NCBI GenBank assembly: GCA_050043005.1
Contig: JBHJIZ010000113.1
Span: 1-64,000 of the forward strand
Reading direction: 5' to 3'
From: Thermohalobaculum sp050043005
Lineage (GTDB): Bacteria > Pseudomonadota > Alphaproteobacteria > Rhodobacterales > Rhodobacteraceae
DNA length: 64,000 nucleotides
A program made the position numbers and the translations under genes. The notes under the pieces are model-generated. The model searched no databases. It was not told the origin of the DNA and worked only from the letters and a program-made list of their open reading frames with translations. Below are positions 44,244-52,998 of the stretch, piece after piece (positions within the stretch are counted from its first letter, which is position 1; each line of letters starts with the position of its first letter).

Positions 44244-45073
44244 TCGGCCCGTAGTCGGTCAAGCATGTCGTTGCCGAATGGCTGAAAAGCTGCGTGTCCT
44301 TTCGGCTTGGGATACTGCCGCCACAGCTTGCGCACCTGCTCCGGCCCAGTTGGTGTTCCTTCGGTCCGCAGTTTCTCCAATGCCTCGACTGCCGTAGCCG
44401 AAAGCCCCGAAAGCGCCCGCCACTTGATTGGTTCGATCGCCGAGACGCCGTAATCGTCCGCAAACGCGCGCAACACCCGCGTCTCGACCGCTTTCATGTC
44501 TTCGTACCGCCAGACCGTGAGATGCGCGTTTGGATAGGGCTTCGCAACATCCTTGACCACATCCGACCACCGGCGCCGGGCATCAATCATCCCGCGCGCA
44601 CGCCCCATATCGAACGGTGTGTAGCCACGCCTCAGGACCATATGGCTCCAGACCGACGGCAGGAACCCATCAAAGCCGCGGACCGCGAGCAGGATCTTGA
44701 GGTCGACATCGCCAAAACTGTCCTGGAACACCCGCAATCTACGCCGTACGTGTTCAAAGAGATGGCCGTTTTCGTGGATCTCGGACAGCCTGCCCAGCAG
44801 CGTCTCGTCCGAGATGATCACGCGGTTAGCACCGGCGCAGGCGGCATCGTGTACCAGCTTTTCCATCGCCCGGACCAACCGGCGCCGCGTCTGAAATGCG
44901 ATGGCCTTCCCAGCAAACTGCAATGACCCTGCACGGCTGAGCGCCTCGCGCACCGCCTCAGGACCGATATACATGATCTGCCGTCCCGCCAGCACATTCG
45001 TGCTGTTCCCAAGGCGCGCCTGAAGATAGGTGCTCGCGGTCTTGTGAGCGCCGAGATGCAGGACGACTTTCAT
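44099..45073 (-). CDS. Sulfotransferase-like P-loop protein
   Basis: The 324-residue protein begins with a PAPS-binding-like loop, VVLHLGAHKTASTYLQ, as in sulfotransferase-family proteins of roseobacters. LLAVRGFDGFLPSVWSHMVLRRG (about residue 135) and LTVWRYEDMK (about 190) match the later 3'-phosphate and core regions. It may sulfate a polysaccharide or other acceptor, but activity is not proven. ATG 45073 is chosen because the P-loop follows at once. Its 3' end overlaps the TIGR02186 gene on the other strand by 145 bases. Confidence 0.65.
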   Translation of the reverse strand: MKVVLHLGAHKTASTYLQARLGNSTNVLAGRQIMYIGPEAVREALSRAGSLQFAGKAIAFQTRRRLVRAMEKLVHDAACAGANRVIISDETLLGRLSEIHENGHLFEHVRRRLRVFQDSFGDVDLKILLAVRGFDGFLPSVWSHMVLRRGYTPFDMGRARGMIDARRRWSDVVKDVAKPYPNAHLTVWRYEDMKAVETRVLRAFADDYGVSAIEPIKWRALSGLSATAVEALEKLRTEGTPTGPEQVRKLWRQYPKPKGHAAFQPFGNDMLDRLRADYAQDLERIAAMEQVTVLAPDEQFGKNVRKNAEASQPAASATRIDTIP

Positions 45074-45177
45074 ATCCGACCCGTAGCCGAGATCATTGTT
45101 CGCCCGCAATCTACCTGCCGAAAGACTACAAGACCGTTTCCGGCGGATATCTTCGGGCAGCCTTCCCGCGAATGCTT

Positions 45178-46752
45178 TCAGAGGCCTACGGCGGCCTGAC
45201 TCAGTTGGATGTTGAAGCCGTCACGAATTGCGCGGTCACGCTCGACGGGAAGGTGCATCGGATAGACCTCCTCCAGGATCTGTCGCTTGCGGACAATCGC
45301 CTTCTGCACCAGATCAGGACGCCCGATCTCAGCCCATTCCTTGGGCGAGGTCCGGTCGCCAAGCGCGGGATAGATGTACTCGGTCTGCATCAGGCCCAAG
45401 GTCTGGTCGTGACCCAGGTAATGCCCCGGCCCCTCGAGGCAGACCGATTTCATGACCTCGACTGACAGGGTGTCATCACTAACCTCGATGCCGCGTACAC
45501 AGCGCAGTGCCTGCCCTAACAAATCGTCGCCCAGGATCAGGCTTTCGAAACAGAAACCCAGCAGCGAGGCGTGCATCCCGACGGACTCGTAGACCATGTT
45601 CAGGCCCGAAAGCCCGGCCATGACGTTGGAGATGCCTTGCTCCCAACCGGTCTGCATGTCCGGTAACTTGGCATCGGCAATACCTGCCGCTGCCCCGCCC
45701 GGAAGGCCGTAGAACTTGTGCATCTGGGCGCAACCCGCGGTCAGAAGCGCCTGTTCACCCGCGCCGCCCGACATTGCCCCGGTCCGCAAATCGCTCACAA
45801 ACGGCCACGTCCCGAAGCTCGCAGGATGGCCCGGCTTGATCGCGTTGACATAGACGACGCCTGCCAGACATTCTGCCACCGCCTGCACGATGGCCCCGGC
45901 AATTGGTGCCGGTGAGGTTGCCCCGGCTTGCCCTGCCGAGAGCAGCAGCACCGGCATTCCGCCGTGGATCGCCGCCTCCATCACTTCGCAGGATTCTGTT
46001 GCGAACTTCATCGGCGGCACGACGAAACAGTTCGAGTTCGAGAAGAACGGCCTTTCGCGCCACTTCTCTTCGCCGCCCGCCAGAGTGTGCAGAAGCTCGA
46101 GGCAGCCGGGCATGTGGTCGGGCTGAACGAACGACGTGCCCACGTGCTTCGTCGTCCCGCGCGCACAAGCGTAGAGCGTGTTGATGTCCAGATCGTAGTT
46201 GTCCTCGACATCACGACAAACCATCGGGCGCTGGAAAAAATGCACGTTGTCCAACTGCTCGACGATCCGTGCGGCGTCGTACAGATCCTGCAACGTGGAC
46301 TCGCGATACTCACGTTTCTCGACATCCACCATGTGCACAGCGGCTCCGGCCGTGCCGTAGTGCACGCGATTACCGCTTAGCTGCAGGTCGTGCTTTGGAT
46401 CCTGGCCACACAACGTGATCTCGCGCGCTGCGACGGCCAGCATATCCTCGGTCAGCGCACGCGGAATGCGGATGCGACCGTCGTCGCCCAGGGTCGCACC
46501 GGCGCCTGTCAGGATTTCGATCCCGCTCTCCGGCGCATCGGCGAACCCGATCTGCTCCATCGCGTCGAGCGCCGCATGATGGATCCGCTGCACGTCCGCG
46601 TCCGAAAGCGGACGGTATAGCCCGCCGTCCATGCCCGCCCTCACGGGGCGAATATCCTCGGCCAGCGGCGCCGCGCGCAATGCCTGGCGTGCGGCGCGCC
46701 CTCCGGCTCTACGTGTTCGGCGGGGCGCTGTGTCGTCTGGTTGAGTGCTCAT
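45178..46752 (-). CDS. MttB family (trimethylamine/glycine-betaine methyltransferase-like) protein
   Basis: The 524-residue protein belongs to the MttB superfamily. It has the N-terminal RPLSDADVQRIHHAALDAMEQIGF, a middle region GTSFVQPDHMPGCLELLHTL, and the TIM-barrel segment FGTWPFVSDLRTGAMSGG near the place where archaeal MttB carries pyrrolysine. The frame has no in-frame amber codon, so this is a non-pyrrolysine homologue like the glycine-betaine enzyme MtgB. It would move a methyl group to a corrinoid protein, but no such protein is in the window. The substrate is unknown. Confidence 0.9.
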   Translation of the reverse strand: MSTQPDDTAPRRTRRAGGRAARQALRAAPLAEDIRPVRAGMDGGLYRPLSDADVQRIHHAALDAMEQIGFADAPESGIEILTGAGATLGDDGRIRIPRALTEDMLAVAAREITLCGQDPKHDLQLSGNRVHYGTAGAAVHMVDVEKREYRESTLQDLYDAARIVEQLDNVHFFQRPMVCRDVEDNYDLDINTLYACARGTTKHVGTSFVQPDHMPGCLELLHTLAGGEEKWRERPFFSNSNCFVVPPMKFATESCEVMEAAIHGGMPVLLLSAGQAGATSPAPIAGAIVQAVAECLAGVVYVNAIKPGHPASFGTWPFVSDLRTGAMSGGAGEQALLTAGCAQMHKFYGLPGGAAAGIADAKLPDMQTGWEQGISNVMAGLSGLNMVYESVGMHASLLGFCFESLILGDDLLGQALRCVRGIEVSDDTLSVEVMKSVCLEGPGHYLGHDQTLGLMQTEYIYPALGDRTSPKEWAEIGRPDLVQKAIVRKRQILEEVYPMHLPVERDRAIRDGFNIQLSQAAVGL

Positions 46753-47152
46753 GGTGTCTCCTGCTGAAATTCTGTTGCCATTTGGTCAACGGATCAGGCA
46801 GGCGACCCACGCGCAGCACGCCCCCGGTTTGCACCGATGGTTCGGCTGACAAGCTCGAAAATATGCAGATCGTCCATCACGGACCCCGCGCACTCTTTGG
46901 CGAAGCGGGCCACGCGGACGGTGTCGATGCTATGCCAATCCCGACACGGAAGTCGGTATTGAGACGATTTCGCGACAGAAACCGGGCCTAGTCGACCGGC
47001 TGAGACCCTTGGTGCGTGCTTCGCAAAATCCCGGACCCAAACGTCCGTGTCGTAGGATCCGCTAGAAAACAGTCGGTTGCTCGTGGCTCAGATAACCGAC
47101 ACGTTTGCTCTCGACCATGCGGGCGCGGCACGAAAGCATCCCGAACGACCCA
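46753..47152. other. Intergenic region upstream of the MttB gene
   Basis: About 400 bases between the PEP-mutase-family gene and the MttB gene, both on the minus strand. It should hold the MttB promoter. I see no convincing gene; short plus-strand frames here lack family features. The TTGGTCAAC-type sequence near 46790 is a possible regulator half-site only. Confidence 0.45.
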
Positions 47153-47959
47153 TTAGTCGTCCAGCAGTGTATCGATTTCGGATCCCGACGCCGCACGTCC
47201 CAGGGGCGTTAGATCGCCATCGTTCAGGATTGCGCGCGCAGCGTCGAGCAGGCTCATCTGCGCGAGCCGCGCCAACGTCCCTCCGATCGAAACACGCGCA
47301 ACACCGATCTCCCCCAGTTCTGAAACCGACAATTCGGTCGTCTTGCCTGCCGCGAGTGCGTTGACCGCAGGACCGATTGTGCAAAGCTCCCGAAGGACCT
47401 CGTCCTTGACCAGCGGCGCATAAATGACCGCTGCCCCTGCCTCGGCGAAGGCCCGGCAGCGGCGCACGGCCTCGGCGGCGTCATAGGACCGGGTCAGCCA
47501 TCCGTCTGCCCTCCCACAGAGGACGATATCCGCGTTGTGCGCAGCCTCGACCGCAGCTTCGATGCGCGCCACGGCGTGGTCGAATTCATACGCGCCGGTT
47601 CCGGGAAGGTCCGTGTCTTCGATGGACACCCCCGCCAACCCGGCTTCTGCGGCCATGCCGATCGTTTCGGCAACTGTCTCGGGAGTTGCGCCATAGCCGT
47701 TCTCGAAATCGCCGCTCACGGGGACATCGACAGCACCACAGATCCCGGCTGCATGTTCCAGCGCCTCGTCCCGGCTGACATGACCCATGTCCCGGCGGCC
47801 CAGCGTGAACGCATGGCCTGACGAGGTCGTCGCGAGCGCCTTCGCCCCCAATCCGGCCAACACCTTGGCCGAACCCAGATCCCACGGGTTGGGCATAACA
47901 AACGGGCGTCCCGGCACATGCAAGGCCCGGAATGCAGCGACTTTCTGGGTGCGCGTCAT
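47153..47959 (-). CDS. Isocitrate lyase/PEP mutase family protein
   Basis: The 268-residue TIM-barrel enzyme has the family features NPWDLGSAKVLAGLGAKALATTS, SGDFENGYG with metal-binding acids, GVSIEDTDL and IVLCGRADGW. Members cleave or rearrange C-C or C-P bonds of 2-oxo or 2-methyl acids, for example carboxyPEP mutase, oxaloacetate hydrolase or methylisocitrate lyase. The ATG overlaps the stop of the upstream decarboxylase gene (ATGA, 47956-47959), so expression is coupled. The exact reaction is not decided. Confidence 0.87.
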   Translation of the reverse strand: MTRTQKVAAFRALHVPGRPFVMPNPWDLGSAKVLAGLGAKALATTSSGHAFTLGRRDMGHVSRDEALEHAAGICGAVDVPVSGDFENGYGATPETVAETIGMAAEAGLAGVSIEDTDLPGTGAYEFDHAVARIEAAVEAAHNADIVLCGRADGWLTRSYDAAEAVRRCRAFAEAGAAVIYAPLVKDEVLRELCTIGPAVNALAAGKTTELSVSELGEIGVARVSIGGTLARLAQMSLLDAARAILNDGDLTPLGRAASGSEIDTLLDD

Positions 47960-49350
47960 GTCAGTTTCTCCGCCATCTCTTCGATCACATCGCACCCGTA
48001 GACCACGTCTTCGCGGGCCGTGTCGAACTGCCCGATGCTCATGCGGATCACGTAGCGTCCCTTGTGCGAAGTCTGGGTCAGATAGATCCGGCCATCATCG
48101 TTCAGCGCCTCCAACAGCGCTTGTGTCGGTCCGTCACCGTCCACGTGGGCAAAGGTGAACAGCGATAGTGACGGCTCCGTCACGATCTCCAGCCTGTCAT
48201 GGGCGCGCAGGCGTTCGCACGCCTCCTCGGTCCAGGCAACGTGGTCGCGAATGCGGGCGCGAAGCCCGTCCAGCCCATAGGCCCGCAGCAAGAACCAGAC
48301 CTTCAGCGCTCGAAACCTGCGGCCCAGCGGCACCGACCATTCATTGAAGTTGACGATGTCCTCGTCGCCTGGGCCTTTCAGGTAATCCGGACGTAAACCA
48401 ACCGTGCGGATCAGTTCCCCGGGATCGCGCAGGAAATGGGCCGAGCATTCGAATTGGGCGCCGAGCCATTTGTGCGGGTTGAAGACAATCGAGTCCGCCC
48501 GTTCGGCGCCGTCCCAAAAGTGTCGGTACTCTGGGCAGATCATCGCCGATCCTGCCCAAGCTGCATCAACATGGGTGTAAAGCCCCTCGGCTTCGGCGAC
48601 ATCCATGATCTCTGCCACCGGATCCATCGCTCCGATCGAGGTTCCGCCGGTACAGATCACGATCCCCGCCGGGGTGTGTCCCGCGGCCCGATCCGCCGCG
48701 ATCGCCTCGGCGAGTGCTGCCGGGTCCATGCCATAATCGGCGCGCGTCGGGATCTTTACCAGGTTCTCGCGCCCGATCCCGGCCAGTTGCACTGCCTTGT
48801 CGATCGAGGAATGGGTCTGCGCCGAGGCATAGACGCGAAGACGCGGCCCGCTCGATAATCCGTCACGATTGCCTGCCCAATCCAGCGCCTTCTCGCGCAT
48901 CGTCAGCACGGCGCAGAAGGTCGCTGTGGTGGCACTGTCCTGCAACGTGCCCTTGAACCCGCCCGGCAACCCGATCGCCTGGCGCAGCCAGTCGACCATC
49001 TTGATCTCGATCTCGGTCGCTGCGGGCGAGGTCTGCCACAACATGCATTGCGCGGCCATCTGCGTCGTCAGCATGTCCGCGATCATGCTGACCGGGGCGG
49101 CGTTGGCCGGGAAATAGGCAAAGAACCGGGGATGCTGCCAATGCGTCATGCCATCTGGCACGATCCGCTCGAAATCCGCAAAGACCGGCTCGATTCCCTC
49201 GCCAGCTTCGGGTGGTCCATCGCCTATCAGCGCAGCTATCTCGCCCGGCGAAACCTGCGCCCGGACCGGGCGGTCGACGACATCCTCCAGATAGCTCGCA
49301 CCCCAGTCCGCCGCCTTGTGCGCCCAGTGGCGATAATCCTTGCGATCCAT
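47956..49350 (-). CDS. PLP-dependent decarboxylase (aromatic amino acid decarboxylase family)
   Basis: The 464-residue enzyme belongs to group II PLP decarboxylases: PRFFAYFPANAAPVSMIADML near the N-terminus, STTATFCAVL-like ATTATFCAVL substrate segment, HVDAAWAGSAMICPEYR with the PLP-binding Asp, and the lysine in FNPHKWLG. Such enzymes decarboxylate Dopa, tryptophan, tyrosine, phenylalanine or related acids. Its start lies one base after the LysE-gene stop, and its stop overlaps the next gene, so exporter, decarboxylase and PEP-mutase-family enzyme are one operon. Confidence 0.9.
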   Translation of the reverse strand: MDRKDYRHWAHKAADWGASYLEDVVDRPVRAQVSPGEIAALIGDGPPEAGEGIEPVFADFERIVPDGMTHWQHPRFFAYFPANAAPVSMIADMLTTQMAAQCMLWQTSPAATEIEIKMVDWLRQAIGLPGGFKGTLQDSATTATFCAVLTMREKALDWAGNRDGLSSGPRLRVYASAQTHSSIDKAVQLAGIGRENLVKIPTRADYGMDPAALAEAIAADRAAGHTPAGIVICTGGTSIGAMDPVAEIMDVAEAEGLYTHVDAAWAGSAMICPEYRHFWDGAERADSIVFNPHKWLGAQFECSAHFLRDPGELIRTVGLRPDYLKGPGDEDIVNFNEWSVPLGRRFRALKVWFLLRAYGLDGLRARIRDHVAWTEEACERLRAHDRLEIVTEPSLSLFTFAHVDGDGPTQALLEALNDDGRIYLTQTSHKGRYVIRMSIGQFDTAREDVVYGCDVIEEMAEKLT

Positions 49351-49351
49351 T

Positions 49352-49966
49352 TCAGTCCTCCAGCAGGGCGTCCGCCGCCAGCTTCCCGCCATAGCCCGCA
49401 AAGATCACGGCTGTCAGGCGCAGGATCAGCGCACGGCTGCGAACATAAGCCGAGGCAAATGGCCGGGTTGAGCCGACCAGAGACACGATTGCATACCAAC
49501 TCGTCGAGATCGCACAGATCATGATGACCGCCGCCAGGGAAAGCTCGATGGATGTATCTGCTGGTAAGGCAACCGCGAACAGTGATGCCGCAAAGGCAGC
49601 CGTTTTCGGATTCGCCAGGTTTGTCGCCAGACCGAATAGAAACGCGCGGCCGGTTCGGGCGGGTGCGCTGGTCGCGTCAACAGCGCGCGCACTGCGCCAA
49701 AGATTCACTGCGACCCAGATCAAATAGGCAGCACCAGCCAGTTTGATGACCGCCGCTGTGGCTGGCAACGCCACAAACAGCGCCTTCAATCCGAAGAACC
49801 CGGCCAGCGCCCAGACGCCAGTCGCAACGACAGTGCCCAGCGCACAAGCAACGGCCGCGCGCCGTCCCTGGCCGGCAGCGACGTGCATGACAGCGAAAAA
49901 ATTTGGCCCCGGCGTCATCGCAGCCAACAGCCACAACAGGGCCAGCGTCAGAAAGGCTTCCGTCAC
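49352..49966 (-). CDS. LysE/RhtB family exporter
   Basis: The 204-residue protein has about six membrane helices and the family signature MTPGPNFFAVMHVAAGQGRRAA near the N-terminus, then ALGTVVATGVWAL and ATNLANPKTAAFAASLF. LysE/RhtB proteins export amino acids or derivatives. It is first in the operon with the PLP decarboxylase, so it may export the substrate or product of that enzyme. A run of nine G (50003-50011) lies upstream. Confidence 0.92.
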   Translation of the reverse strand: MTEAFLTLALLWLLAAMTPGPNFFAVMHVAAGQGRRAAVACALGTVVATGVWALAGFFGLKALFVALPATAAVIKLAGAAYLIWVAVNLWRSARAVDATSAPARTGRAFLFGLATNLANPKTAAFAASLFAVALPADTSIELSLAAVIMICAISTSWYAIVSLVGSTRPFASAYVRSRALILRLTAVIFAGYGGKLAADALLED

Positions 49967-50067
49967 AAGATCCCTCGCGAAACGAGCCCGAAACCGCCGG
50001 GCGGGGGGGGGCGGTGGAGGGCTCTGTTCGCTGAAAAGGCGTCGGCGCGCCAGCGCCGTCCGCTGAC

Positions 50068-52512
50068 CTAAATGCGCACGCGTTCGGACTTCGGATCATA
50101 CATCGGTCTCAACGAGGCTTCAGCCACCACCCGTGTTCCCGCGACGTCGATCTCGTAGGAAGACGCCAAAACTTGATCGGTTGTCTCTCCCGCGCATGGC
50201 ACATAGCCCATCCCGATGGCGGCCCCCAGGTGATGCCCATAATTTCCAGATGAAAGGTATCCGACGATCTCGCCGTCCCGGATCACCGGTTCGTTGTGAT
50301 AGAGCAGCGGCTCTGGATCGGTCAGCTTGAACTGCACCATGCGCGCCGAAAGCCCTTCGTCGCGCTTGCGTTGCACGGCATCGCAACCAATGAAGTCGTT
50401 CTTGGTCTTCGACACCGCAAAGCCCAGTCCGGCTTCGAGCACATGGTCTTCATCGGTGATGTCGTGCCCATAGTGGCGAAACGCCTTCTCGATCCGGCAC
50501 GTGTCCATCGTGTGCATCCCGCACAGCTTCAAACCGTGATCGGCACCAGCCTCGTGCAGCACCTCGAAAACGTGCCCTGCCTGATCCGAGCTGACATAGA
50601 TCTCCCATCCAAGCTCGCCGACATAGGTCACACGGTGCGCCCGGGCGAGGCCCATGCCAATCTCGATCTCGTGCGCCCATCCGAACGGGTGGTTGTCGTT
50701 CGACCAATCGTGCGGGCTGACCGATGCCAACAAGTCCCGCGCCTTCGGTCCCATCACGGCCAAGCAGCCCTCGCCGACCGTCACATCGGTGAAGACGACG
50801 CGAGCATCGCCCACGTGGCGCTTCAGCCAGCTCATGTCGCGGATCGCCGTCGCTGCAGGCGTGATGATCAGGTACAGGTCTTCGCGGATCCGGGTTACGG
50901 TGACGTCCGCTTCAATTCCGCCCTTCGCGTTCAGGAACTGCGTGTAGACAATCTTGCCCACGGGCACCGACATGTTGCCACCGCAGATCCGGTTCAGCAC
51001 CGCTTCCGCGTCCGGACCCTCGGCGCGGATCTTTCCGAAGCTCGACATGTCGTACATGCCGACAGCCGTGCGGATTGCCATATGCTCGGCGGCATTGTTC
51101 TCAAACCAGTTCTGCCGTTTCCATGTGTATTGATATGCCGGTTCCTGTCCGTTCACCGCGAACCAATTCGGCCGTTCCCATCCTGCCGTCTCGCCGAAGA
51201 CACCACCCGCTGCCTTCAGATGCGCGTGGAAGGGCGAGCGCCGAACACCGCGCGCCGTCTCGGGTTGTCGATAGGGGAAGTGATCGGCATAAAGCAGGCC
51301 CAGCGTCTCGCTCACCCGTTCCTTCAGATAGCTCCGGTTCTTCTGGAACGGTTGGACCCGGCGGATGTCGACATCCCATAGATCGAACGGTGCTGCACCG
51401 TCTTCAAGCCACTGTGCGAGCGCCCAGCCAGCCCCGCCGGACGACACAATCCCGATCGAGTTGTATCCCGCCGCGACCCACATGCCGCGCAATTCCGGAT
51501 GCTCGCCCAGATAGTACCGGTCGTCCGGCGTGAAGCTTTCGGGCCCGTTGAAGAAGGTGTGGATCCCGGCCTCGCCCAACATCGGCAGCCGGTTGATCCC
51601 CATCTCCAGGATCGGCTCGAAATGGTCAATATCTTCGGGCAACTGGTCGAATTCGAAATCCTCGGGGATGCCCGCCATGCCCCAGGGCTTGGCCTTGGGC
51701 TCGAACGCGCCCAGCATCATTTTGCCCGCGTCTTCCTTGTAATAGGCGCACTCGTCCGGCACGCGCAGGACAGGCAACTGCGTCAGACCTTCGACCGGCT
51801 CGGTGACGATATAGAAGTGCTCGCAGGCATGCAGAGGCACCGCGCACCCTGCCATCGCACCGACCTCTCGCGCCCACATCCCACCGCAGTTGATCACGAC
51901 ATCCGCATCGATCCTGCCCTCCGCGCCACCCTGCGCCCAGGAGACGCCCGAGACCCGGCCATTCGACTGATGAATGTCCGTGACCTTGACGCCCTCGACG
52001 ATCCTCGCGCCGTTCTGGCGCGCGCCCTTGGCCAAAGCCAGGGCGATGTTTGCCGGGTCCGCCTGCCCATCCAGCGGCAGATGAACGGCAGCGATCACAT
52101 CATCGATGTTCAGATGCGGATACATCGCCTTGACCTCGGCCGGTGAGACCTCGTTCACGTCGACGCCGAAGGCACGCGCCAACGCCGCCTGACGCAGGAT
52201 CTCCTCGCGCCGCTCTTCGGTCAGTGCGACGGTCAGCGAGCCGTTCTGCCGCATCCCGGTCGCAACCCCGGTCTCGGCTTCCAGCTTCACGTAGAGGTCG
52301 GCCGAATACTTCGCCAGGCGCGTCATGTTCTGGTTCGGACGCAACTGCCCGATCAGCCCCGCCGCGTGCCACGTCGTCCCGCAGGTCAACTGCTTACGCT
52401 CAAGCAGCACGACATCGGTCCAGCCAAGCTTTGCCAGATGATACGCGACCGAGCAGCCGGACACGCCGCCCCCGATGATCACTGCACGCGCCTTGGTGGG
52501 CAGGTCAGCCAT
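50068..52512 (-). CDS. FAD-dependent dehydrogenase with GcvT domain (dimethylglycine/sarcosine dehydrogenase-like)
   Basis: The 814-residue enzyme has an N-terminal FAD loop (AVIIGGGVSGCSVAYHLAKLGW, about 10-30), the GTTWHAAGLIG flavin region, the DAO core to about 430, and a C-terminal GcvT/aminomethyltransferase domain with tetrahydrofolate-binding features (GELGWEIYV, EAGLGFAVSKTKNDFIG). This plan fits dimethylglycine or sarcosine dehydrogenase: it oxidises an N-methyl group and passes it to folate. It begins three bases after the PNPOx-like gene and ends the five-gene operon that starts at 57325. The particular N-methyl substrate is not determined. Confidence 0.93.
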   Translation of the reverse strand: MADLPTKARAVIIGGGVSGCSVAYHLAKLGWTDVVLLERKQLTCGTTWHAAGLIGQLRPNQNMTRLAKYSADLYVKLEAETGVATGMRQNGSLTVALTEERREEILRQAALARAFGVDVNEVSPAEVKAMYPHLNIDDVIAAVHLPLDGQADPANIALALAKGARQNGARIVEGVKVTDIHQSNGRVSGVSWAQGGAEGRIDADVVINCGGMWAREVGAMAGCAVPLHACEHFYIVTEPVEGLTQLPVLRVPDECAYYKEDAGKMMLGAFEPKAKPWGMAGIPEDFEFDQLPEDIDHFEPILEMGINRLPMLGEAGIHTFFNGPESFTPDDRYYLGEHPELRGMWVAAGYNSIGIVSSGGAGWALAQWLEDGAAPFDLWDVDIRRVQPFQKNRSYLKERVSETLGLLYADHFPYRQPETARGVRRSPFHAHLKAAGGVFGETAGWERPNWFAVNGQEPAYQYTWKRQNWFENNAAEHMAIRTAVGMYDMSSFGKIRAEGPDAEAVLNRICGGNMSVPVGKIVYTQFLNAKGGIEADVTVTRIREDLYLIITPAATAIRDMSWLKRHVGDARVVFTDVTVGEGCLAVMGPKARDLLASVSPHDWSNDNHPFGWAHEIEIGMGLARAHRVTYVGELGWEIYVSSDQAGHVFEVLHEAGADHGLKLCGMHTMDTCRIEKAFRHYGHDITDEDHVLEAGLGFAVSKTKNDFIGCDAVQRKRDEGLSARMVQFKLTDPEPLLYHNEPVIRDGEIVGYLSSGNYGHHLGAAIGMGYVPCAGETTDQVLASSYEIDVAGTRVVAEASLRPMYDPKSERVRI

Positions 52513-52515
52513 GGA

Positions 52516-52998
52516 TCAATCCTTTTCGTGCTGAGTCAGCCATGCGGTCTGCATGGCGGTAAAACGGGCGAGGTAATCCTCGCGCAGCGCCTGCTCGGTC
52601 GCGCCGACATCGTAGGCCGGGGTCGTCAGCGGTTTGGCCAATGTCACGTCAATGACGACGAACCCGCTGGACAGCTTCAGCAGATCGGCACCGAACAATT
52701 CAGTCCAACGGGGGGCTAGCGCGTCCGCCGTCTGGGACCCAATCGGATAGAACGCCGCCGTGCCGCGAAACCGCGCGCCTTTGCGGGCGAACACGTCGAC
52801 CATGTTGACCTCGACCCGCGTGTCGTGCGCGAGGTTCGCCTTCGTGTTCGGCGACCGGATCTCGGCAAAGGCGATCCTCTGGGCGTCCAAGGCCTGGAAC
52901 GTGCCTTTGGGAGAGACGTTCGGCCCTTCCGGTCCGACCGTCGCCAGATGGCCAAGCCGCCATTCATTGACGAAGTCCTGCAGCGCGGCGCTGAGCAT
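52516..52998 (-). CDS. Pyridoxamine 5'-phosphate oxidase-fold protein
   Basis: The 160-residue protein has the split-barrel fold of PNPOx-like flavoproteins: LGHLATVGPEGPNVSPKGTF near the N-terminus, AFAEIRSPNTKANLAHDTRVEV, and GFVVIDVTLAKPL. It may bind FMN, F420 or heme and need not make pyridoxal phosphate. Its ATG overlaps the stop of the homocysteine methyltransferase gene by one base, and the dehydrogenase gene follows after three bases. Its role in a methyl-transfer operon is unclear. Confidence 0.8.
   Translation of the reverse strand: MLSAALQDFVNEWRLGHLATVGPEGPNVSPKGTFQALDAQRIAFAEIRSPNTKANLAHDTRVEVNMVDVFARKGARFRGTAAFYPIGSQTADALAPRWTELFGADLLKLSSGFVVIDVTLAKPLTTPAYDVGATEQALREDYLARFTAMQTAWLTQHEKD

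Noticed and set aside
45178..46752. Possible pyrrolysine (in-frame amber) in the MttB gene
   Set aside because: The frame runs without any internal stop; the region corresponding to the pyrrolysine site reads through with sense codons.
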